Shown: positions 1 through 5,403, numbered from the stretch's first letter. The stretch: DNA of 6,258 nucleotides from Thermoanaerobacteraceae bacterium (GCA_030016455.1 JASEJH010000096.1:1-6258), one strand, 5' to 3'. Program-made: numbers and translations. Notes: generated by a model not told the origin, from the sequence alone.

Positions 1-504
1 CTCCGGGAAGTGGTGCTGCGCCTCAGACCCCGGCTGGAGGCGGAAGGATTCTTTATTTTCGCTCAGGGGGTAGACGGCGGGCGGACGCGGCTGATCGAAG
101 AGTTCCGGCAGACGCCGCGCGCGGTGCTCTGCGGTACGGCAAGCTTCTGGGAGGGAGTTGACGTCCCCGGCGGCCTCCTCCGCCTGGTGATCATCGTTAA
201 GTTGCCGTTTCCCCCTTACGAGACGCCGGTGCTGGCGGCCCGCCGGGCGCACTTGCTGGACCAGGGCCGGGACGACTTTCAGTACTTCAGCCTTCCGTAT
301 GCGGTTTTACGCTTCAAGCAGGGTTTCGGGCGGCTGATTCGCTCCCACCAGGACGACGGGGTGGTGGTGGTCCTGGACCGGCGGCTGGCCGAGAGGAGTT
401 ACGGGCTCTCCTTCATCCGCTCGCTGCCGCCGCTCCCGGTGGAGGTGCTGCCGCTGGACCAGGCCTGCGCATGGCTGCAGGACCGGCTCGCCGGGGGGCG
501 GTGA
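1..504 (+). CDS. dinG: DinG/XPD-type ATP-dependent helicase, C-terminal fragment (5' end outside the window)
   Basis: Reading frame 1 is open from the first base to a TGA at 502-504 and gives 167 residues; the true start lies upstream of the window. The fragment carries the C-terminal RecA-like domain of a superfamily 2 DinG/YoaA/XPD helicase. Helicase motif V is seen as GTASFWEGVDVPG at visible residues 45-57, and motif VI as QGFGRLIRS at about 106-114, followed by the family-typical DDGVVVVLDRR. The segment FAQGVDGGRTRLIEEFR before motif V is also characteristic. These enzymes unwind DNA 5' to 3' in an ATP-dependent way and act in repair or R-loop removal. Whether this protein has the N-terminal exonuclease domain of some Firmicute DinG proteins cannot be seen. 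The next gene starts one base after this stop, so the two are probably cotranscribed. The family is confident; the exact orthologue (DinG or YoaA) is less certain. Confidence 0.85.
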   Translation, partial: LREVVLRLRPRLEAEGFFIFAQGVDGGRTRLIEEFRQTPRAVLCGTASFWEGVDVPGGLLRLVIIVKLPFPPYETPVLAARRAHLLDQGRDDFQYFSLPYAVLRFKQGFGRLIRSHQDDGVVVVLDRRLAERSYGLSFIRSLPPLPVEVLPLDQACAWLQDRLAGGR

Positions 505-505
505 A

Positions 506-2068
506 ATGAGCGTCGCCCTGACTTTTCTCGACGGGGTGAACTGCATCGGCGGGAACAAGATCCTGCTCGAGGCCGGCGGCGCGGCGCTTTTGTTTGACTT
601 CGGCACCAACTTCGGGGCTGAGGGCGCGTACTTCGACGAGTTTCTCCGGCCGCGGTCTTTCTACGGCCTCGGCGACCTCCTCGAACTGGGCCTTCTGCCG
701 CCGCTTCCGGGGATTTACCGGCGCGACCTGGAGCTCCCCGGGGAGGGCTGGTGGGAGAAGTTCCGGGGCCACTCTCACCTCCGGGCGGCGGACGTGCAGG
801 GGGTGCTTCTTTCCCACGCCCACGTTGATCACTGCGGTTACATCGCCTACCTGGAACACGACCTTCCGGTCTGCACCAGTCTGTCCTCGGCCGTGATCGT
901 GAAGGCGATACAGGATACGGGAAAGGCGGAGCTGGCGCGCGAGGTGTGCTACACAGCGCCGCGGCAGGCCGGTGAGGGAGGTCTGCTGGAAGCGGAGCGT
1001 TCCCGGCGGGTTCCCGCGCGGCAGCGGCAGTTCGTCGCTGTGGACGTCAGCGCCGTTCCGGAGCAGGCGGCGGCGTTCTGGGAGGATTCGCCGGCCACCA
1101 GAGGGGTTGAGCCGAGACCCATCCAGGCCGCTGCCGGTTCCGCCCGGATCGGGGGCCTGGAGGTCCGCTTCTGGCCGGTGGATCACTCCATCCCCGGTGC
1201 GGGCGCCTTCGCCGTGAGGACCTCCGCCGGCTGGGTGGTTTATACCGGCGACCTGCGCCTGCACGGCGGGCAGGCGGGGCTGACGGAGCGTTTCATCCGG
1301 GAAGCAGCCGCGCTCAAACCCCTGGCCCTGCTTTGCGAGGGCACCCGTCCGGAGACTGCGCGGCCGGTGACCGAGGAGGAGGTGCGCGCAAACGCCTGCG
1401 AGGAAGTCCGGCGGGCCGAGGGGTTGGTGGTGGCCGATTTCGGCCCCCGGAACGTGGAGCGGCTCCTCGCTTTCCTTGAAGCAGCCCGGAATGCAGGGCG
1501 CCGGCTGGCGGTGCTGCCCAAGGACGCCTACCTCCTGGAGGCGCTTTCCCTGACCGGGCTGGATGCGCCGGACCCGCTGGCCGAAGAGTCCATGGTGTTA
1601 TACGTGGAGGCCAAGCTCCGCCGCGACCGGTGGGAGAAGGAGTTGATCGAGCGCTGGCGGGAGCGGGCTCCGGAAAAGGTAATCCGGGCCCGGAACGTAA
1701 CCCGTGCCCCGGGTGCGTACGTGCTCTGTTTCTCCTATTACGACCTCAACGAGTTGATTGATATCGGGGTCTACGGCGGAAAGTACATCTATTCCTCCTG
1801 CGAGCCGTTCAACGAGGAGATGCGGATTGATTTCAACCGGCTGCTGAGCTGGGTGCGGCATTTCGGGCTGGAGTTTTTGGGCGGCGAGGGCTCGCGCTTC
1901 CACGCCAGCGGGCACATCCACGGACCGGGGATTGAAGAATTAGTGGAGACGGTGCGGCCGGAGGTGCTGATCCCGGTGCATTCGGAAAGCCGCAGTTTTT
2001 TCCAGCGATTCCACGGAGTTTGCAAAGTGATCTGCCCGGAAAAGGGCGAAAAGGTAACGGTAGGCTGA
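506..2068 (+). CDS. beta-CASP metallo-beta-lactamase fold nuclease, RNase J-like core
   Basis: A complete 520-residue zinc-dependent hydrolase. All motifs of the catalytic core are visible: motif I at D31 (LLFDFG), motif II HAHVDH at 104-109, motif III at H227 (VDHSIPG), motif IV at D249 (YTGDLR), beta-CASP motif A at E278 (LCEGT), motif B at H470 (SGHIHG) and motif C at H492 (IPVHSE). The order and the HSIP, TGD and SGH signatures match RNase J and related RNA/DNA 5' exo/endonucleases, so activity on RNA or DNA is likely. The chain ends 28 residues after motif C, so it lacks the separate C-terminal domain of RNase J. It also has a charged and aromatic insertion at about 36-98, so it is a relative and not RNase J itself. 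The ATG is one base after the helicase stop, with a G-rich stretch ending in GGTGA just upstream, which suggests coupled expression with the helicase. Substrate unknown. Confidence 0.85.
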   Translation: MSVALTFLDGVNCIGGNKILLEAGGAALLFDFGTNFGAEGAYFDEFLRPRSFYGLGDLLELGLLPPLPGIYRRDLELPGEGWWEKFRGHSHLRAADVQGVLLSHAHVDHCGYIAYLEHDLPVCTSLSSAVIVKAIQDTGKAELAREVCYTAPRQAGEGGLLEAERSRRVPARQRQFVAVDVSAVPEQAAAFWEDSPATRGVEPRPIQAAAGSARIGGLEVRFWPVDHSIPGAGAFAVRTSAGWVVYTGDLRLHGGQAGLTERFIREAAALKPLALLCEGTRPETARPVTEEEVRANACEEVRRAEGLVVADFGPRNVERLLAFLEAARNAGRRLAVLPKDAYLLEALSLTGLDAPDPLAEESMVLYVEAKLRRDRWEKELIERWRERAPEKVIRARNVTRAPGAYVLCFSYYDLNELIDIGVYGGKYIYSSCEPFNEEMRIDFNRLLSWVRHFGLEFLGGEGSRFHASGHIHGPGIEELVETVRPEVLIPVHSESRSFFQRFHGVCKVICPEKGEKVTVG

Positions 2069-2081
2069 AACGCGCCTCTTG

Positions 2082-2294
2082 AGGAGACCGCTGCAAAACT
2101 TCGCCTGCCCAGCACTCAACTCTGTGGTACAGCGTGTGCTTAAGCAAACAGGCGTTAGAGTATCTCGTATTCTTTCACGTTGAGTTGAGTGCGGGGTCGT
2201 TTTTCGCGGCCTCCGGGCTTCCTACTAAAACTTGCCGTATTGTGGATAGGTGAGTTTACTCTTCGACAAATTAGAGTTCTGCTACACTCTCCTA
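2082..2294 (-). repeat. Copy A of a two-copy inverted element, about 213 bp (candidate MITE or structured RNA)
   Basis: Non-coding element matching 3908-4116 in inverted orientation. Read on the minus strand it starts TAGGAGAGTGT at 2294, an 11-base match to copy B; the TAG is the spoVAD stop codon. A 22-column segment to 2262 matches at 15 positions. The block 2236-2197 matches at 34 of 40. The last 26 bases, 2107-2082, are identical. The middle, 2196-2108, is unrelated to copy B. It can fold: GGAGGCCGC (2214-2206) pairs with GCGGTCTCC (2091-2083), and an inner 11-bp perfect stem joins 2192-2182 to 2122-2112. The strand given follows the direction in which a promoter-like stretch precedes the conserved block; the true orientation is unproven. 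No transposase is present in the window. Confidence 0.85.
2108..2204 (+). terminator. Possible terminator hairpin behind the beta-CASP nuclease gene
   Basis: Within copy A, GCACTCAACTC (2112-2122) pairs perfectly with GAGTTGAGTGC (2182-2192). CCC at 2108-2110 can extend the stem with GGG at 2193-2195 around one bulged A. On the plus strand five T residues follow at 2200-2204. The position between convergent genes suits a terminator for the upstream nuclease gene. The 59-nt loop is far longer than in normal intrinsic terminators, although it can fold further inside. It may therefore be just the internal helix of the repeat element. Confidence 0.3.
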
Positions 2295-3305
2295 AGCCTC
2301 CAGGGCTACTGCGTGCCCGATGGCGGGAATGGTTTCCCCCTGCTTTGTGGTGACCGGGCTCAACAGCGCCCCCGTTCCGATGCCGAGCACCCGGTTGAGC
2401 TTTCGCTCCCGGAACTGCTGCATCAGCCAGCCGCTGGTGACCACCGCCGGGCAGCCGCAGCCGCTGCCGCCGGCGTGCACGTCCTGCCTCTCCCGGTCAA
2501 AAATCAGCAGGCCGCAGTCGTTGTGCCTGCCGGAGATGTCGTGCCCGTATTCCCGCATCAGTTTCTCCAGCAATTCCGCGCCATAGAACCCCAAATCACC
2601 GGTCAGAAAAAGGTCGTAGTAATCCACGCGGCGCCCGGTGTCGCTCAGATGACTGGTAATGGTGTTTGCTGCCGCGGGTGCCATCGCCGCGCCCATGTTA
2701 TAGGGGTCCGCACTGCCCAGGTCTATCACCCGGCCCACCGTGGCGTGGGTGACCCGCGGCCCGACGCCCGCCGCCGCAAGGAGGATCGCTCCGGCGCCGG
2801 TCACCGTCCACTGCGCGGTAAGGGGGCGCTGCGCCCCCTGCTCGGTGGGAAACCGGTACTGCCGTTCGGCCGTTGAATAGTGGCTAGAAGAACCGATGAG
2901 TACGTACCGGGCAAAACCACCGTCAATCAGCATTGCCCCAACCGCCAGCCCCTGGTAGATAGTGGAACAAGCCCCGTAAAGCCCGATGAAGGGAATCGCC
3001 AGGGACCGCGCAGCAAAGTTCGCCGAAACGATCTGGTTCAGGAGGTCGCCGGCCAGTAGGTAGTCCACGTCCTGGGGTTTAACGTTGGCCTTGCTGAGCG
3101 CCTTTTCGAGCGATTCCTGCAGCATCCGCCGTTCGGCCTTCTCCCAGTTGTCTTCACCGTAGTAAGGATCCGCCACTACCTTGTCAACAGTTTGAGCCAG
3201 CGGCCCCTGTCCTTCCTTGGCACCCACAATTGCCGCCGTAGAAAGAATAACCGGCGGGCTGGTGAAGGCCACTGTTTGAACCCCGACTTTCTTTGGCGCC
3301 GTCAT
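2292..3305 (-). CDS. spoVAD: Stage V sporulation protein AD (SpoVAD), thiolase-fold dipicolinic acid-binding protein
   Basis: Encodes 337 residues, about the length of Bacillus SpoVAD. The protein has a thiolase/ketoacyl-synthase fold but in the known family acts as a dipicolinic acid-binding component of the SpoVA channel at the spore inner membrane. Visible signatures include the nucleophile-elbow-like YGACST with C113, GSSSHYSTAERQYRFP after it, and the C-terminal GGSGCGCPAVVTSGW region. The ATG at 3305 follows GAGGGG with a spacing of about 7. It lies 109 bp downstream of spoVAC, looser than the usual tight spacing, with a hairpin in the gap. The expected next gene, spoVAE, is absent: the TAG stop at 2294-2292 coincides with the first bases of repeat copy A. 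Length and sequence show no obvious truncation. Forespore expression is expected from family knowledge; I see no convincing promoter. Confidence 0.95.
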   Translation of the reverse strand: MTAPKKVGVQTVAFTSPPVILSTAAIVGAKEGQGPLAQTVDKVVADPYYGEDNWEKAERRMLQESLEKALSKANVKPQDVDYLLAGDLLNQIVSANFAARSLAIPFIGLYGACSTIYQGLAVGAMLIDGGFARYVLIGSSSHYSTAERQYRFPTEQGAQRPLTAQWTVTGAGAILLAAAGVGPRVTHATVGRVIDLGSADPYNMGAAMAPAAANTITSHLSDTGRRVDYYDLFLTGDLGFYGAELLEKLMREYGHDISGRHNDCGLLIFDRERQDVHAGGSGCGCPAVVTSGWLMQQFRERKLNRVLGIGTGALLSPVTTKQGETIPAIGHAVALEA

Positions 3306-3350
3306 TAAATCCCCTCACAAAAAGATCCGTAACTTCAAAGAATAACTTTC

Positions 3351-3373
3351 AGAAATCGGCGGTGCCGATTTCT
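3351..3373 (-). repeat. Perfect 10-bp inverted repeat between spoVAC and spoVAD
   Basis: AGAAATCGGC (3351-3360) and GCCGATTTCT (3364-3373) are exact reverse complements separated by a 3-base loop, forming a compact hairpin. On the coding (minus) strand it is followed by GAAAGTTATTCTTTG, which is not a proper T-tract, so strong termination is unlikely. It may act as a partial terminator, an RNA processing or stability stem, or a way to set the ratio of SpoVAC to SpoVAD. It starts about 45 bases upstream of the spoVAD ATG and does not cover the ribosome binding site. Confidence 0.6.
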
Positions 3374-3383
3374 TCCAAAAATC

Positions 3384-3400
3384 TGACCCCTGACCCCCGA
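3384..3400. repeat. Short tandem TGACCCC repeat in the spoVAC-spoVAD gap
   Basis: TGACCCC at 3384-3390 is repeated at once as TGACCCCC at 3391-3398 and followed by GAC. This is a small low-complexity heptamer/octamer repeat just downstream of the spoVAC stop. It has no evident function and may be a slippage product. Confidence 0.55.
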
Positions 3401-3414
3401 CTTCCAACCTTTGT

Positions 3415-3888
3415 CTACGGGCGCGGTCCGAAGAAGTAATAAAGCACTCCCGCCAGCCAGGCCGTTACGATTCCGAAAACCAGAATCGGTCCGGCGATGG
3501 TGAAAAGCCGCGCCCCGACACCCAGCACCATTCCTTCGGACCGTGCTTCGAGTGCCGGCGCCACCATGGAGTTCGCAAAACCGGTAATGGGTACGATGGT
3601 GCCGGCCCCGGCGAAGCGGGTGATCTCGTCATAAATGCCCAGGCCGGTCAAAAGCGCGGCCAGGGAAACGAGCACGATCGAGGTGGCGGTGCCCGCATCC
3701 AGCAGGTTGAGTCCCAGCCGTTGGAAAAAGATGTTCAGGAACTGACCGCAGAGGCAGATGAATCCCCCCACCCCAAAAGCCCACAGACAGTTCCGCAAAA
3801 TCGGAGGCTTCGGGCTGACCCGGTTCACCAGTTCTTGATACTGCTGTTTCTGCATTTCCAAGGGCTTGCTTGGATCGAAAAGACGCAC
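3415..3888 (-). CDS. spoVAC: Stage V sporulation protein AC (SpoVAC), membrane channel subunit
   Basis: Encodes 157 residues from a GTG start. SpoVAC is an integral membrane protein of the SpoVA dipicolinic acid channel; in Bacillus it behaves as a mechanosensitive channel. The family pattern is clear: KPPILRNCLWAFGVGGFIC at about 27-45, the GLGIYDEI segment at 82-89, the conserved FAGAGTIVPITGFANSM at 92-108, and EARSEGMVLGVG at 114-125. Hydrophobic segments lie at about 34-56, 67-86 and 128-153. The GTG at 3888 is preceded by a GGGGGG stretch at suitable spacing; an ATG at 3855 (residue 12) is a possible later start with a weaker site. The gene sits 19 bp from the inner edge of repeat copy B and is upstream of spoVAD on the same strand. 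spoVAA and spoVAB are not present here, as in many clostridia. No convincing forespore-type promoter was recognised in the 78 bases before the conserved block of copy B. Confidence 0.95.
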   Translation of the reverse strand: MRLFDPSKPLEMQKQQYQELVNRVSPKPPILRNCLWAFGVGGFICLCGQFLNIFFQRLGLNLLDAGTATSIVLVSLAALLTGLGIYDEITRFAGAGTIVPITGFANSMVAPALEARSEGMVLGVGARLFTIAGPILVFGIVTAWLAGVLYYFFGPRP

Positions 3889-3907
3889 CCGGTTTCCCCC
3901 CGAAACA

Positions 3908-4116
3908 TAGGAGAGTGTTGTAAAAATTTGATTTCTCGAAAGCAGGCTCTATCTCTATTCCCAGGTGGCAAGTTTTGGTAGAAAGCCTATAGACCGCGAA
4001 AAACGAGCATGGCGCGGAAGCCGGGAGGGAACGGGGCGGAGCGTACTTGGAGGCACGTGAGCACCCGGACCCGACCGGCCAGGCATTGTCCAGGCGAAGT
4101 TTTGCAGCGGTCTCCT
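3908..4116 (+). repeat. Copy B of the two-copy inverted element, about 209 bp (candidate MITE or structured RNA)
   Basis: Counterpart of 2082-2294 on the opposite strand. It begins TAGGAGAGTGT at 3908, carries the block 3967-4006 (34 of 40 positions shared with copy A) and ends with the identical 26 bases at 4091-4116. Its ends are weakly inverted: GGAGAGTG at one side against GGAGACCG read inward from the other, and TA lies outside both (3908-3909, 4116-4117). Folding: CCTAT plus AGACCGC (3986-3997) pairs with GCGGTCT (4107-4113) and ATAGG (4117-4121) around a 3-nt bulge. Inside, GCCGG-GA-GGG (4020-4029) pairs with CCC-GA-CCGGC (4070-4079), giving tandem G-A mismatches that are favourable only on the plus strand. 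No open frame with recognisable coding character was found here. Confidence 0.85.
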
Positions 4117-4119
4117 ATA

Positions 4120-4138
4120 GGACACCCTCCCGGTGTCC
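4120..4138 (-). terminator. Hairpin downstream of the dodecin gene, possible weak terminator
   Basis: GGACACC (4120-4126) and GGTGTCC (4132-4138) form a perfect 7-bp stem with a 5-base loop, 20 bases past the dodecin stop. On the minus strand no T-tract follows, only TATAGG. It could be a factor-dependent terminator or a 3'-end stabilising hairpin. Its edge overlaps by two bases with the ATAGG that can pair inside repeat copy B, so the two folds compete. Confidence 0.35.
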
Positions 4139-4158
4139 CTCTGTGAGAACGCCTGACG

Positions 4159-4353
4159 TCAACCCAAATAGGCAACCTTAACGTTGGCCTTGTACTCCTT
4201 GATCTGACCGTTTTCCACGTTGGCGGTAAGGTTGACCACCTCGACCCCGGTGATATTGCCCAGGGTTTGTGCGGCCTCACCCACAGCGGCCTGGACCGCC
4301 TCCCGCCAGTTGTTGGGTGATTCCCCCACCAACTCGGCCACCTTCACGTGCAA
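4159..4353 (-). CDS. Dodecin, small flavin/CoA-binding protein (TTG start)
   Basis: A 64-residue protein matching the dodecin family along its whole length, including VKVAELVGESPNNW, GVEVVNLTANVENGQI and EYKANVKVAYLG. Dodecins assemble as hollow dodecamers that bind flavins, and in some bacteria coenzyme A, in paired sites. The flavin-stacking tryptophan (W16) and the flavin-contacting glutamine (Q50) are both present by comparison with characterised dodecins. The start is TTG at 4353-4351: AAAGGAGG lies 8 bases upstream and the protein then begins with the family-typical LHVKV. An in-frame ATG at 4407 would add 18 residues that do not belong to the family and would place the ribosome binding site inside the gene. 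The gene is 282 bp from sigF and 270 bp from spoVAC on the same strand, so it is probably its own transcript. A sporulation role is not established. Confidence 0.92.
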   Translation of the reverse strand: MHVKVAELVGESPNNWREAVQAAVGEAAQTLGNITGVEVVNLTANVENGQIKEYKANVKVAYLG

Positions 4354-4361
4354 GCGCCATC

Positions 4362-4369
4362 CCTCCTTT
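4362..4369 (-). promoter_or_regulatory. Ribosome binding site fixing the TTG start of dodecin
   Basis: On the minus strand AAAGGAGG occupies 4369-4362, with GGAGG ending 8 bases before TTG at 4353. An ATG two bases further on is in another frame and encodes nothing of the family, so the TTG is the supported start. Confidence 0.8.
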
Positions 4370-4416
4370 AACGGTCGTCGGTCGTGGCATCCCTGCATCG
4401 GACGCACAAGTCTTCC

Positions 4417-4446
4417 TGTAGAAAACTTTCCTTATTCCGGCGTCAA
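4417..4446 (-). promoter_or_regulatory. Candidate housekeeping-type promoter for dodecin
   Basis: On the minus strand TTGACG (4446-4441) is a good -35 match. A poorer -10 (TTCTAC or TCTACA at about 4423-4417) follows at a spacing of 17-18. An A/T tract (GTTTTTAAAAAAC, 4475-4463) lies upstream where an UP element could sit. The TTGACG is also part of a small hairpin, GGCGT-CAA-ACGCC at 4439-4451, so it may be coincidental. This would give a leader of roughly 55-60 bases. Confidence 0.25.
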
Positions 4447-4560
4447 ACGCCTGATACCTAACGTTTTTTAAAAACAGGTGGTTCTTTAGCAGTCTTCAAG
4501 GCGTATTATGACGCGATGAAGGAAGAGTTATGCACCGCAAGGCGTTCTTTTAAAGCCGTG

Positions 4561-4578
4561 TAAAACGCCTCAGGCGCT
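4561..4578 (-). terminator. Weak intrinsic terminator after the spoIIA operon
   Basis: On the minus strand AGCGCC (4578-4573), loop TGA, then GGCGTT (4569-4564) form a 6-bp stem including one G-T pair, running into TTTT (4565-4562). It lies about 58 bases beyond the sigF stop, a sensible place to end the operon. The T-run is short. The GGCGTT arm can alternatively pair with AACGCC of the downstream AACGCCT (4546-4540), so two mutually exclusive hairpins are possible. Confidence 0.4.
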
Positions 4579-4635
4579 GCGAGAGAAAGGAAACACGATT
4601 AACTAAAATTTGAGGATGAAAACCGCGGCAACCAG

Positions 4636-5403
4636 TCATAGCAGGTCTTCTACCCCGGCCGTCTCCCTTAACTTCTCCAGGGCCTGGCGCTCGATGCGGG
4701 AAACCTGCGCCTGGGAAACACCCAGTTCCTCTGCGATTTCCGCCTGGGTCCGCTCTTCAAAAAAGCGCCACTGCAAGACCTGCCGCTCCCGTTCAGGGAG
4801 GCGCGCCAGCAGTTCCCGGACGGTGATCTTTCTAAGCCAGGAGTTCTCGTCTTCTTCCGGCAACGCCAGCTGCTGTTCCCGGCGGATGGCGTCCGTGCCT
4901 TCGCCGTAAACCACATCCTGTAATGAGGCCGGCGCCTGGATCGCCTCCCACGCAGCCACCACCTCTTCCACCGGCACCCCCAATGCGGCCGCGATTTCAC
5001 TCACCGCCGGTTCCCGCCCCAATTTGCCCGCCAGCATTTCTCGGACTCTGTTTATCCGGGCACCGGTTTCCTTCAAGGACCGTGACACCCGCAACGGACC
5101 GTCGTCCCGCAAATAGCGTTTAATCTCACCGATGATCATCGTGACCGCGTAGGTGGAAAACTTCACCCCGTAAGCGAAGTCAAACTTGGCGATGGCCTTC
5201 AAAAGCCCGATGCAACCCACCTGGAAAAGATCCTCGTAGTCGTACCCCCGGCCGAGAAAACGCTGGACGATGCTGGCCACCAGGCGGCAGTTTGCTTCCA
5301 CCAGTTCCTCCCGCGCCGACCCGTCTCCCGCCTGCGCCTTTTTCAGCAGGGTGTGCACCTGTTCCTCACCCAAGACAGCCTTCGGCCTGCAATCCCTCGC
5401 CAT
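4636..5403 (-). CDS. sigF: RNA polymerase sigma-F factor (SpoIIAC), forespore-specific
   Basis: Encodes 255 residues, the same length as Bacillus subtilis sigma-F. It directs early forespore transcription and is held inactive by SpoIIAB. Sigma-70 region 2 spans about 39-101 and includes the core-binding YEDLFQVGCIGLLKA and the -10-recognition segment KFSTYAVTMIIGEIKRYLRD, which is typical of the sigma-F/G group. Region 3 follows at about 103-165. Region 4 with its helix-turn-helix (TQAEIAEELGVSQAQVSRIE) is at about 219-238. Sigma-F and sigma-G are similar, but its place as third gene behind spoIIAA and spoIIAB identifies it as sigma-F. ATG at 5403 lies 21 bases after the spoIIAB stop, which is in the same frame and prevents an earlier start; AGGGGG lies about 11 bases upstream, a rather long spacing. 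No truncation or missing region was seen. Confidence 0.96.
   Translation of the reverse strand: MARDCRPKAVLGEEQVHTLLKKAQAGDGSAREELVEANCRLVASIVQRFLGRGYDYEDLFQVGCIGLLKAIAKFDFAYGVKFSTYAVTMIIGEIKRYLRDDGPLRVSRSLKETGARINRVREMLAGKLGREPAVSEIAAALGVPVEEVVAAWEAIQAPASLQDVVYGEGTDAIRREQQLALPEEDENSWLRKITVRELLARLPERERQVLQWRFFEERTQAEIAEELGVSQAQVSRIERQALEKLRETAGVEDLL

Noticed and set aside
413..1264. Long open frame (283 codons) on the minus strand opposite the beta-CASP gene
   Set aside because: Arg/Pro/Gly-rich translation without any recognisable domain. It lies opposite a gene with complete catalytic motifs, a typical high-G+C shadow.
2137..2146. Perfect 10-bp palindrome TGCTTAAGCA in the loop of copy A
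   Set aside because: Short palindrome without a second copy or a neighbouring promoter. It can be a by-product of the folded middle region and does not support an operator call.
2250..2876. Plus-strand open frame of 208 codons opposite spoVAD
   Set aside because: Low-complexity composition and complete overlap with the well-supported spoVAD frame; no family signal.
2082..4116. Retron-like or group II intron-like RNA as an explanation for the repeat pair
   Set aside because: No reverse transcriptase gene, no domain V-like hairpin and no branching guanosine context could be identified in the window.
3987..4280. Minus-strand open frame of 97 codons covering part of repeat copy B and the end of dodecin
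   Set aside because: Out of frame with dodecin and translates the variable, hairpin-forming middle of the repeat; no ribosome binding site or domain seen.
4411..4431. Possible third fragment of the repeat: minus-strand GGAAAGTTTT followed by GGAAGAC resembles the GGCAAGTTTT and GGAAGCC of copy A
   Set aside because: Only about 20 columns are similar, flanks on both sides do not match either copy, and the region lies in the dodecin leader. Chance similarity is plausible.
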